From an uncultured Clostridia bacterium (GTDB taxonomy: Bacteria > Bacillota > Clostridia > TANB77 > CAG-508), in the NCBI GenBank assembly GCA_934184665.1, contig CAKPSX010000017.1, positions 1 to 32,635 on the forward strand: a DNA stretch of 32,635 nt. Reading direction: 5' to 3'. The first letter of the stretch is position 1. Every line of letters starts with the position of its first letter. The notes under the pieces were generated by a model. That model made no database searches and was not told where the DNA came from. It worked only from the letters and a program-made list of their open reading frames with translations. A program made the translations under genes and the position numbers. Of the stretch, positions 24,498-31,679 are shown one piece after another.

Positions 24498-24547
24498 CAT
24501 GTTTTAAATGAAAGTTGACACAGTTCAAAATTGTAATTATTTTTCAA
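24498..24547 (-). repeat. Dispersed intergenic repeat, copy B
   Basis: Read on the minus strand this 50-nt segment starts TTGAAAAATAATTACAATTT, has the core GAACTGTGTCAA and ends CATTTAAAACATG. It aligns along its full length with copy A at 12661-12710. It abuts the mnmA stop codon. Confidence 0.6.
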
Positions 24548-24549
24548 CC

Positions 24550-25614
24550 TTATTTGCTACTTTCTATTATTCCTCCACCTAATACAATATCATCAATATA
24601 AAATACTGCTGATTGACCTGGTGTAATTCTTTGTATTGGATTATCAAATATAACTTTTATCATATTATTTTCTGCCATTTCTATTGTTGCTCTTTCTTCT
24701 TTGCTAGAGTATCTTGTTTTTACTGACACTTCCATTTTTTCTTTTAATTCATCTATCAATAATAAATTAACATCTTTTACAATCATTTCTTTTTTATATG
24801 TTTCTTTTTCTGTTCCAACAATTAATTCATTTTTGTTTTTATTAAATCCTATAACAAATAATGGCTCACTATATGATATTCCAAGTCCTTTTCTTTGACC
24901 TATTGTATATTTATACAATCCAGTATGTTTACCTAATATCTCTCCTTTTAAGTTTACAATATTTCCATTTATTGGTTTTAAATCAGAATTATTTTCTAAA
25001 AACTTTTTGTAATCTCCATCTGGTATAAAACATATATCTTCACTATCTGGCTTATTTGCAACTTTTAAATCATGTTCTCTTGCAATTTCTCGTATTTCAT
25101 CTTTGCTCTCAAAATCTGCAAGTGGGAATACAACATGTTGGATTAAATCTTTTGGCATATTCCATAAAACATAACTTTGGTCTTTTCTACCAGCTTTGGA
25201 TTTCTTTAATATCCACCTTCCATACTTTTCGCTATATTCTGTTTTTGCATAATGACCTGTTGCAAGGTAATTACAGCCTAGCTCTTTTGCTTTTTCCCAC
25301 ATAAAGCCAAATTTCATGTATTTATTACATTGAATACATGGGTTTGGTGTTCTTTGATTAGAATATTCTTCAATAAAATTATCAATTACTTTACATTTAA
25401 ACTCATCTTTATAGTTATATGTAAAATGTGGTATGCCAATTGATTTACATACATTTTTTGCATCAATATATGTATTTATATTGCAACAACTACTTCCGGC
25501 AAACAATTCTAATGTTGCACCTATTACTTCATATCCTTCCTCTTTTAGAAGTAGTGCTGATACTGAGCTATCAACACCACCACTCATTCCTAATAGTACT
25601 TTTTTATCTTCCAT
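24550..25614 (-). CDS. mnmA: tRNA-specific 2-thiouridylase MnmA
   Basis: This 354-residue ATP pyrophosphatase thiolates U34 in tRNAs for Lys, Glu and Gln. The PP-loop is GMSGGVDSSVSALL at 9-22. The catalytic cysteines are C93 (TPNPCIQCN) and C195 (DSEDICFIPDG). ATGHYAK, RKDQSYVLW, GQRKGLGIS and the C-terminal beta-barrel block RITPGQSAVFY are all present. It follows sufU by 29 nt, which suggests it receives sulfur from the SufS/SufU pair encoded just upstream. A ribosome binding site AAAGGA precedes the ATG. Confidence 0.96.
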   Translation of the reverse strand: MEDKKVLLGMSGGVDSSVSALLLKEEGYEVIGATLELFAGSSCCNINTYIDAKNVCKSIGIPHFTYNYKDEFKCKVIDNFIEEYSNQRTPNPCIQCNKYMKFGFMWEKAKELGCNYLATGHYAKTEYSEKYGRWILKKSKAGRKDQSYVLWNMPKDLIQHVVFPLADFESKDEIREIAREHDLKVANKPDSEDICFIPDGDYKKFLENNSDLKPINGNIVNLKGEILGKHTGLYKYTIGQRKGLGISYSEPLFVIGFNKNKNELIVGTEKETYKKEMIVKDVNLLLIDELKEKMEVSVKTRYSSKEERATIEMAENNMIKVIFDNPIQRITPGQSAVFYIDDIVLGGGIIESSK

Positions 25615-25643
25615 TTACTATTTCCTTTCTAAACACACATTTC

Positions 25644-26072
25644 CTATCCATTTAGCATGTCCTCTATTGTGTGCCATGCAAGTAATGCACATTTAACTCT
25701 TGCTGGCATATTTGCAACATTTTTAAATGCTATAGCATCTTCCAGTTTTTTTAGTTCTTCTTCACTTTTTGTTTCTCTTTTTATCATACCTATAAATGTT
25801 TTTATGATTTCTCTTGCTTCTTCAATTGTCTTACCTCTTAGTGTATCTATCATTATTGATGTTGATGCTTGTGAAATGGCACACCCATGTCCTGTGAATG
25901 CCATGTCTTCTATCACATCTCCATTTAATTTTATTTCTAATTCTATTTCATCTCCACAGTTGGGATTATGTCCTTTTTCGCTGAGGCTACAAGTTTCTAA
26001 CTTTTTCTTATTATATGAATTCATGCTGTGTTCCATTATAATGTCATTATATACATCTGTTAAATCTTCCAT
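25644..26072 (-). CDS. sufU: Fe-S assembly sulfur carrier/zinc transferase SufU
   Basis: This 142-residue IscU-like protein accepts persulfide sulfur from SufS. The zinc and sulfur ligands match the SufU pattern: C39 and D41 (HNPNCGDE), C64 (GHGCAIS) and C128 (RVKCALLAW). The Gly-rich insertion typical of SufU rather than IscU is seen in the segment between C64 and C128. The ATG at 26072 has AGAAAGG seven nt upstream; the longer frame from 26096 lacks a site. It is separated from sufS by the small-ORF locus at 26090-26496, which breaks the usual sufS-sufU adjacency. Confidence 0.93.
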   Translation of the reverse strand: MEDLTDVYNDIIMEHSMNSYNKKKLETCSLSEKGHNPNCGDEIELEIKLNGDVIEDMAFTGHGCAISQASTSIMIDTLRGKTIEEAREIIKTFIGMIKRETKSEEELKKLEDAIAFKNVANMPARVKCALLAWHTIEDMLNG

Positions 26073-26089
26073 ATTTTTACCTTTCTTCC

Positions 26090-26118
26090 TTGACATATAT
26101 TTTTTAATGTGTTACTAT
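26090..26118 (+). promoter_or_regulatory. Plus-strand promoter of a predicted antisense RNA
   Basis: A perfect -35 TTGACA (26090-26095) is followed after exactly 17 nt by TACTAT (26113-26118). It points into the 3' end of the minus-strand small ORF, and no plus-strand coding gene follows. The only plus-strand signal downstream is the intrinsic terminator at 26172-26216. Confidence 0.6.
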
Positions 26119-26124
26119 ATATTT

Positions 26125-26216
26125 ATAAAAAGATAAAGAGGTTAGGCCTCTTCATCTAAGTGTGTTTTGTTTTGAGATTTGTCCTCGTTTGGATAAATCT
26201 CAATTTTTCTTTTTTC
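26125..26216 (+). ncRNA. Predicted cis-antisense RNA (type I antitoxin candidate)
   Basis: The interval runs from the expected start point of the TTGACA-N17-TACTAT promoter to the end of a terminator T-run. It predicts an RNA of about 90 nt with two hairpins. The first is AAGAGG/CCTCTT at 26136-26152. The second is a 13-bp terminator stem, TTGAGATTTGTCC (26173-26185) with GGATAAATCTCAA (26191-26203), whose one G-U wobble is perfect only in plus-strand RNA, followed by TTTTTCTTTTTT. It overlaps the last 25 or so codons and the 3' UTR of the small ORF. This convergent 3' overlap resembles RatA/txpA and SR4/bsrG. Existence and function are inferred. Confidence 0.5.
26136..26152 (-). terminator. 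Terminator of the small-ORF mRNA
   Basis: AAGAGG and CCTCTT pair around a 5-nt loop that contains part of the stop codon of the 59-residue ORF. On the minus strand TTATCTTTTTATA follows. The stem is short (6 bp), so efficiency is uncertain; read-through would carry transcription into sufU. Confidence 0.5.
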
Positions 26217-26321
26217 AGAACTATATTTGAATATGTACTTATTTCTTGAACAAATATATATCAAAAATCCTAGTCCTCCAAAAGAAACTAATTTCATTAA
26301 TAGATGCTCTATTAATTCCAT
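26142..26321 (-). CDS. 59-residue single-span membrane peptide (candidate type I toxin)
   Basis: The ORF starts MELIEHLLMKLVSFGGLGFL and continues IYICSRNKYIFKYSSEKRKI, so one hydrophobic N-terminal helix (about 6-24) is followed by a basic segment. The C terminus is hydrophilic and acidic (PNEDKSQNKTHLDEEA). The ATG has an excellent site (GAAGGAGGTG) and the mRNA has its own consensus promoter plus a structured leader. Size, topology (N-in helix, charged tail) and the E-LL--L-SFGG pattern recall TxpA/BsrG-type toxins, but no clear homology is claimed. It could instead be a SUF-associated small membrane protein, because it lies between sufS and sufU. Confidence 0.65.
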   Translation of the reverse strand: MELIEHLLMKLVSFGGLGFLIYICSRNKYIFKYSSEKRKIEIYPNEDKSQNKTHLDEEA

Positions 26322-26367
26322 AGTAGAGACACCTCCTTCTTTTGTAATTTACATTTAAGCTATAATT

Positions 26368-26430
26368 AGCATAAATGCATAGATTAGCAAGCATATAGCA
26401 TAGTTGCTCACCAATCTATGCACTTATGCT
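26368..26430 (-). promoter_or_regulatory. Long structured hairpin in the 5' UTR of the small membrane-peptide gene
   Basis: In minus-strand RNA the arms AGCATAAGTGCATAGATT and AATCTATGCATTTATGCT pair over 18 bp with one G-U wobble, which is a mismatch on the other strand. An inner stem AGCAA/TTGCT extends it after a GGTG bulge, with a 13-nt apical loop. There is no T-run, so it is not a terminator. It lies between promoter and Shine-Dalgarno site and may stabilise the mRNA or control translation. Confidence 0.65.
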
Positions 26431-26458
26431 AGAATTCGGTACTCCTTTGTTCAAACAC

Positions 26459-26496
26459 ACTACACGAATTATATCATCACATGTAGTATTTGTCAA
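26459..26496 (-). promoter_or_regulatory. Consensus sigma-A promoter of the small-ORF mRNA, with an inverted repeat
   Basis: On the minus strand TTGACA (26491-26496), a 17-nt spacer and TATAAT (26468-26473) match the consensus at all 12 positions. An inverted repeat, ACTACA (26459-26464) and TGTAGT (26482-26487), brackets the -10 box and could be a repressor site. The leader to the ATG is about 140 nt. Confidence 0.8.
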
Positions 26497-26504
26497 TATT
26501 TTAT

Positions 26505-26518
26505 CGAACTTTTTTTCG
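26505..26518 (-). repeat. Short repeat CGAAAAAAAGTTCG directly after the sufS stop codon
   Basis: The 14-nt sequence is identical to the one at 27776-27789 behind sufD. CGAA and TTCG can pair into a tiny hairpin. It may be an mRNA processing or stability element, or chance in A-rich spacers. Confidence 0.35.
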
Positions 26519-27739
<1,221 letters not shown>

Positions 27740-27775
27740 TTAGAAATCCTTTCTATATATTTGACATTTATTTCG

Positions 27776-27789
27776 CGAACTTTTTTTCG
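27776..27789 (-). repeat. Short repeat CGAAAAAAAGTTCG just after the sufD stop codon
   Basis: This is an identical 14-nt copy of the sequence behind sufS (26505-26518), here 3 nt after the TAA of sufD in the sufD-sufS spacer. Confidence 0.35.
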
Positions 27790-27792
27790 TTT

Positions 27793-28839
27793 TTAGTTTA
27801 ATTTATTATCAATTTCATTTAAAACTTCGTTTTTAAGCTCTTCATCTGTTATTCTTTCTATAATCTTATTAAAATTAGCTTTAACTATAAGCTTAACCGC
27901 TTCTTTATAACTTAAACCTCTGCTCATAATATAGAACAATTGATTATTATCAATTTTGCCAGAAGCAGTTGAATGATTACCTTCTACATTATCTTCTGTG
28001 CATAAAAGCATAGGCAATGCAATAGATTTAGCTTTATCTGATAAAAGCATACAATATTCATTCTCATTTCCTTTAGCTTTTTTACAACCCTTTTTAAAAT
28101 CAATTGTGCCTTTGAAATTCTTTTTAGCACTATCTTGTAATGCACCTTGAACATCAATATCAATATTTGTTTTAACGCCTCTTAATTCCGCAATATAATT
28201 AATGTCTTTTCTCTGGTTATCTATTCCAAGATATATTGATTTTAAATCATTATCTGCATTTTCTCCAATGATATTTGAATAATAATTAGATACACTTGTT
28301 TTGCCGCCAATATCTATAATTGTATATTTTAATTTTGAATTAGCTTCTAATGTATTTTCTATTGCTTCAAAATTATCAGAATTCTCATTTAGTAAATTTA
28401 CAATATTAATGTTAAGTTTTGCATCTTTATTTACAATTGTTCTTATTATCCCATTGTGCAAACATCTATTCAACGTATTAGATTTATATACAATTGTAAC
28501 ATTTGCATCATTATTCGCAATTATTTCTATTTGGTTTATAAGATTAAGATTATTATCATCAAAATTATATATTATTTTTACATTTTCATTTTTGCTATTT
28601 GTTTGTATTCTTATTTTATTATTTGCAGTTTCATGATTTAGTTCCTCTAGAATTTTGCCATTCCCATATATTAATGGTTTATTTGAAGTTTGATTATCAA
28701 TAATACTTTTATCATTAATAATTTCTATATTTTTAAATTCAGCAATTTTCTCTGGTATATCAAGTTCAACTTCTATATTATTTATTAAAAAGTTTCTTGC
28801 TGTTCTTACTGGTGTATCATTTACTCTTAATTTTTCCAT
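27793..28839 (-). CDS. sufD: Fe-S cluster scaffold subunit SufD
   Basis: This 348-residue SufB/SufD-family protein is the partner of SufB in the SufBC2D scaffold. The N terminus (KLRVNDTPVRTARNFLINN) is variable. The central right-handed beta-helix is seen as repeated short strands (IEIIANNDANVTIVYK, RTIVNKDAKLNINIVN). The C-terminal domain carries the family block EGNHSTASGKIDNNQLFYIMSRGLSYKEAVKLIVKANFNKII. Sequence between these is less conserved than in SufB. Its ATG overlaps the sufB stop by one base (TAATG), so the two are translationally coupled. Confidence 0.9.
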   Translation of the reverse strand: MEKLRVNDTPVRTARNFLINNIEVELDIPEKIAEFKNIEIINDKSIIDNQTSNKPLIYGNGKILEELNHETANNKIRIQTNSKNENVKIIYNFDDNNLNLINQIEIIANNDANVTIVYKSNTLNRCLHNGIIRTIVNKDAKLNINIVNLLNENSDNFEAIENTLEANSKLKYTIIDIGGKTSVSNYYSNIIGENADNDLKSIYLGIDNQRKDINYIAELRGVKTNIDIDVQGALQDSAKKNFKGTIDFKKGCKKAKGNENEYCMLLSDKAKSIALPMLLCTEDNVEGNHSTASGKIDNNQLFYIMSRGLSYKEAVKLIVKANFNKIIERITDEELKNEVLNEIDNKLN

Positions 28840-30236
28840 TATCCAATTGCCCCCTCCAATTCAAGATTTATTAAATTATTCATTTCTACTGCATATTCTA
28901 CTGGTAATTCTTTTGATATAGGATATGCAAAACCTCTTACTATCATTGCTTTTGCATCTTCTTCTGATAATCCTCTTGACATTAAGTAGAATATTTCCTT
29001 GTCGCTTATTCTCCCTATTTTAGCCTCATGAGAAAATTCTACTTCATCTGTTCTAATGTCATTTACAGGTATTGTATCTGACCTTGATATATCATCTAGC
29101 ATAAGCGATTCACAGCTTACACTACATTTTGAATTTTTTGCATTTTCATTTATTCTTACTAATGCTCTATAAGTACATGCTCCACCATCTTTTGATATTG
29201 ATTTTGAGTTTACAACAGATGATGTATTTGGTGCATTGTGAACTGTTTTAAATCCTGTGTCTAGGTTCTGTCCACCACCTGCAAATGTTATACCTGTATA
29301 TTCAGTTTTCGCTCCTTCTCCATTTAATATGCTCATTGGGTATAACATAGATACTTTTGATCCAAATGAACCTGTTACCCAATCTATTTGTGCATTTTTA
29401 CCTACAATAGCTTTTTTAGTATTTAGGTTCATCATGTTTTTTGACCAGTTTTCTATTGTTGAATATCTTAAATAGCTATTGTCTTTTACATATAATTCTA
29501 CACAACCTGCATGTAAATTTACTTTATTATATTTTGGTGCTGAGCATCCTTCAATAAAGTGTAAACTTGCGCCTTCATCTACTATTATTAATGTATGTTC
29601 AAATTGTCCTGATTCTGGTGAATTAAGTCTAAAATATGATTGTAATGGGAAATCAAGTTTTACACCTTTTGGTATATATACAAATGAACCTCCTGACCAT
29701 ACTGCTGCATGTAGTGCAACAAATTTATGGTCACTTATTGGTACACATTTCATAAAGTGTTCTTTTACTATTTCTGGATAATCTCTTACTGCTGATTCCA
29801 TATCTGTATATATTACCCCTTGTTTTATTAAGTCTTCTTTCATACTATGATATACAACTTCTGAGTCATATTGTGCACCTACACCTGCTAATGATTTTCG
29901 TTCCGCCTCTGGTATTCCTAATTTATCAAATGTATCTTTTATATAATCAGGTACATCATCCCAGTTTGAATTTAATTTTGTTTTTGGTCTTACATATGTT
30001 GCTATCTCGTCCATTTTTAGTTCTGATAAATCTGGTCCCCATGTAGGTAATTCTAATTTATTATACATTTCTAATGCTTTTAGTCTTATTTCTAACATCC
30101 ATTCTGGTTCGTTTTTTTGTCTTGATATTTCTTCAACAATTTCTCTGCTTAAACCTTTTTCCATCTTAAAGTCATATTTATCTGCATTTTTGATGTCATA
30201 TATATTTCTGTTTATATCCTCTACATTTGTTTTCAT
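28839..30236 (-). CDS. sufB: Fe-S cluster scaffold subunit SufB
   Basis: This 465-residue core scaffold of the SUF system assembles nascent Fe-S clusters. Clear blocks are LSREIVEEISRQKNEPEWML, YVRPKTKLNSNWDDVP, VYHSMKEDLIKQGVIY and VALHAAVWSGGSFVYIPKGV. Further on are FIEGCSAPKYNKVNLHAGCVEL, WSKNMMNLNTKKA and SVSCESLMLDDISRSDTIP, the last holding a conserved cysteine. The C-terminal block EVEFSHEAKIGRISDKEIFYLMSRGLSEEDAKAMI completes it. Length is normal. It follows sufC by one base and overlaps sufD by one. Confidence 0.97.
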   Translation of the reverse strand: MKTNVEDINRNIYDIKNADKYDFKMEKGLSREIVEEISRQKNEPEWMLEIRLKALEMYNKLELPTWGPDLSELKMDEIATYVRPKTKLNSNWDDVPDYIKDTFDKLGIPEAERKSLAGVGAQYDSEVVYHSMKEDLIKQGVIYTDMESAVRDYPEIVKEHFMKCVPISDHKFVALHAAVWSGGSFVYIPKGVKLDFPLQSYFRLNSPESGQFEHTLIIVDEGASLHFIEGCSAPKYNKVNLHAGCVELYVKDNSYLRYSTIENWSKNMMNLNTKKAIVGKNAQIDWVTGSFGSKVSMLYPMSILNGEGAKTEYTGITFAGGGQNLDTGFKTVHNAPNTSSVVNSKSISKDGGACTYRALVRINENAKNSKCSVSCESLMLDDISRSDTIPVNDIRTDEVEFSHEAKIGRISDKEIFYLMSRGLSEEDAKAMIVRGFAYPISKELPVEYAVEMNNLINLELEGAIG

Positions 30237-30237
30237 A

Positions 30238-30987
30238 TTACATATCTTCCTTTTTATAGTTTTTATATCCTTGTTCTTCGATTTCTTTTGCTAATTCTGC
30301 TGAACCTGTTTTTACAATTTTACCATCTACTAATATGTGTACATAATCAACTTTTAGATTTTCTAAGATTTTCATATTATGTGTAATTATTAGTACTGCA
30401 TTTTCATCATTTTTGAACATGTCTATTCCTTTTGATACTGCTCTTACTGCATCTACATCAAGTCCTGAATCTGTTTCATCAAGTATTGCTAGTTTAGGAT
30501 TTAGCACTAGCATTTGTAATATTTCGTTTTTCTTTTTTTCTCCACCAGAAAATCCTACATTAAGATTTCTTTCTACTAGTTTAGGATTCATATTTAATTC
30601 TTCTACATATTTTTCTATTTCGTCTTTTAATTGAAATATTTTTACAGGTTTTCCTGTTATTTTGTTCTTTGCATATTTTAGAAAGTTCATTGTAGATATT
30701 CCTGGTATTTCTTGTGGTAATTGGAATGACATAAAGATTCCTTTTTTAGCAATTTTGTCTGTTGTCAAGTTTGTTATATCTTCATTATCAAATATTATTT
30801 CTCCACTTTCTTTTTGATATTCAGGATTATTTAAAATTGCATGTGCTGTTGTTGATTTTCCAGCGCCATTTGGTCCCATTATTACATGTACTTCACCTTT
30901 GTTTATTGTTAAATTTAATCCTTTTAATATTTCTTTTTCTTCTGCTTTTACATATAAATCTTTTATTTCTAATAGTTTTTCTGTCAT
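30238..30987 (-). CDS. sufC: Fe-S assembly ATPase SufC
   Basis: This 249-residue ABC-type ATPase drives conformational change of the SufBD scaffold. The Walker A motif is MGPNGAGKSTTAHA at 37-50 and the Q-loop region is GIFMSFQLPQEIPGIS. The signature is NVGFSGGEKKKNEILQML and Walker B is LAILDETDSGLDVDAVR. The switch His is in LIITHN. These are the SufC-specific variants rather than those of transporters. It lies 4 nt after the DtxR-like regulator gene and heads the structural genes of the operon. Confidence 0.97.
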   Translation of the reverse strand: MTEKLLEIKDLYVKAEEKEILKGLNLTINKGEVHVIMGPNGAGKSTTAHAILNNPEYQKESGEIIFDNEDITNLTTDKIAKKGIFMSFQLPQEIPGISTMNFLKYAKNKITGKPVKIFQLKDEIEKYVEELNMNPKLVERNLNVGFSGGEKKKNEILQMLVLNPKLAILDETDSGLDVDAVRAVSKGIDMFKNDENAVLIITHNMKILENLKVDYVHILVDGKIVKTGSAELAKEIEEQGYKNYKKEDM

Positions 30988-30991
30988 TATA

Positions 30992-31447
30992 TTACACTTC
31001 CTTTTTTCTTAATACTTTTCTTCTACAATTTCTGCATTCTTCTTTGTTAATATCATAATTACAGTCTAAATTATAGATTCCTAATAAATTATGTACATAT
31101 TTTGTTAATGCATTCAATGTATTGTCTTTTAATACTGATTTTATTTTTATTGCTTCTTCTTCTGCTTCTTCTTTTTGTACTCCTAAAATTTCAGTTAGAA
31201 ATATATAAGCAATATCATATGCTTCTAAGATTTTTTTCGACAGTTGTTCTCCTTCTGGTGTTAGTTCTATTTCTCCATATACTTCATAATTTACTAAACC
31301 TTTGGCTTTTAAATTGTTTATTGCTTTGTTTACACTTGGTTTTGAACAATTCATCTTTTCTGCTATTGTTGTTACTTTTATTTCTTCTCCTTGTTTTTTT
31401 AGGACATATATTGTTTTTAAATATTCTTCTAAAGAGCTTGTTATCAT
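30992..31447 (-). CDS. DtxR/MntR-fold regulator with a C-terminal Cys cluster, first gene of the suf operon
   Basis: This 151-residue protein has a winged helix-turn-helix at about 5-65 (YLKTIYVLKKQG, VTTIAEKMNCSKPSVNKAINNLKAKGLVNY) and a helical dimerisation domain at about 70-125, as in DtxR/MntR. Aligned by eye with B. subtilis MntR, the metal ligands D8, E11, H77, E102 and H103 become E, K, Y, K and I; only E99 is kept. The C terminus instead has C129-X8-C138-X2-C141 in a basic tail, with another Cys at 34 in the recognition region. I infer a sensor of Fe-S status or redox rather than Mn2+. The ATG at 31447 has AAAGGAG upstream. Confidence 0.8.
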   Translation of the reverse strand: MITSSLEEYLKTIYVLKKQGEEIKVTTIAEKMNCSKPSVNKAINNLKAKGLVNYEVYGEIELTPEGEQLSKKILEAYDIAYIFLTEILGVQKEEAEEEAIKIKSVLKDNTLNALTKYVHNLLGIYNLDCNYDINKEECRNCRRKVLRKKEV

Positions 31448-31462
31448 ATTATTCTCCTTTTT

Positions 31463-31478
31463 GTTAACCTCGGCTAAC
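31463..31478 (-). promoter_or_regulatory. Candidate operator of the suf operon
   Basis: GTTAGCCGAGGTTAAC on the minus strand is a palindrome with 6 of 7 half-site pairs matching around a 2-nt centre. It resembles DtxR/IdeR-type boxes (TTAGG...CCTAA). It abuts the -10 box and covers the expected start point, a place where a bound protein would block transcription. Confidence 0.6.
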
Positions 31479-31507
31479 ATTATACTTCCATTTTATGTTT
31501 TTGTCAA
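31479..31507 (-). promoter_or_regulatory. Consensus sigma-A promoter P1 of the suf operon
   Basis: TTGACA (31502-31507), a 17-nt spacer and TATAAT (31479-31484) match the consensus exactly on the minus strand. The leader to the regulator ATG is only about 25 nt. Confidence 0.85.
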
Positions 31508-31594
31508 TAGACATGAAGAAATCTCCCTAAAAAGGAAGATTTTTAAGTTCTTTTAATTATTTATAATCCATATTTGTTTTCCTTCACACTTACT

Positions 31595-31623
31595 ATTATA
31601 CCACATTTTCAGTATATTATCAA
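31595..31623 (-). promoter_or_regulatory. Upstream promoter P2 toward the suf operon
   Basis: TTGATA (31618-31623), a 17-nt spacer ending in TGG, and TATAAT (31595-31600) form an extended -10 promoter on the minus strand. Transcripts would pass through a leader with a 4-codon ORF (MDYK, 31557-31571) and a hairpin at about 31520-31545 before reaching P1. Confidence 0.65.
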
Positions 31624-31676
31624 AAATAAAGTGCAATATTTGCACTTTATTTCAAAAATGTTGCACTTTATTTTTT
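31624..31676. terminator. Terminator with a duplicated arm downstream of the membrane-anchored coiled-coil gene
   Basis: AAATAAAGTGCAA (31624-31636) and TTGCACTTTATTT (31640-31652) form a perfect 13-bp stem with a 3-nt loop. A second copy of the right arm (TTGCACTTTATTTTTT) lies at 31661-31676. T-runs exist for both directions. The extra arm allows two competing hairpins. Confidence 0.8.
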
Positions 31677-31679
31677 GAT

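Noticed and set aside
24490..24508. TTTAAAAC-CAT-GTTTTAAA as the mnmA terminator
   Set aside because: The stem is almost only A-T, has no T-run in the right place and is partly contained in dispersed repeat copy B.
26368..26460. T-box or other known riboswitch in the small-ORF leader
   Set aside because: There is no T-box sequence, no terminator/antiterminator pair and no recognisable aptamer core; the leader is dominated by one long hairpin.
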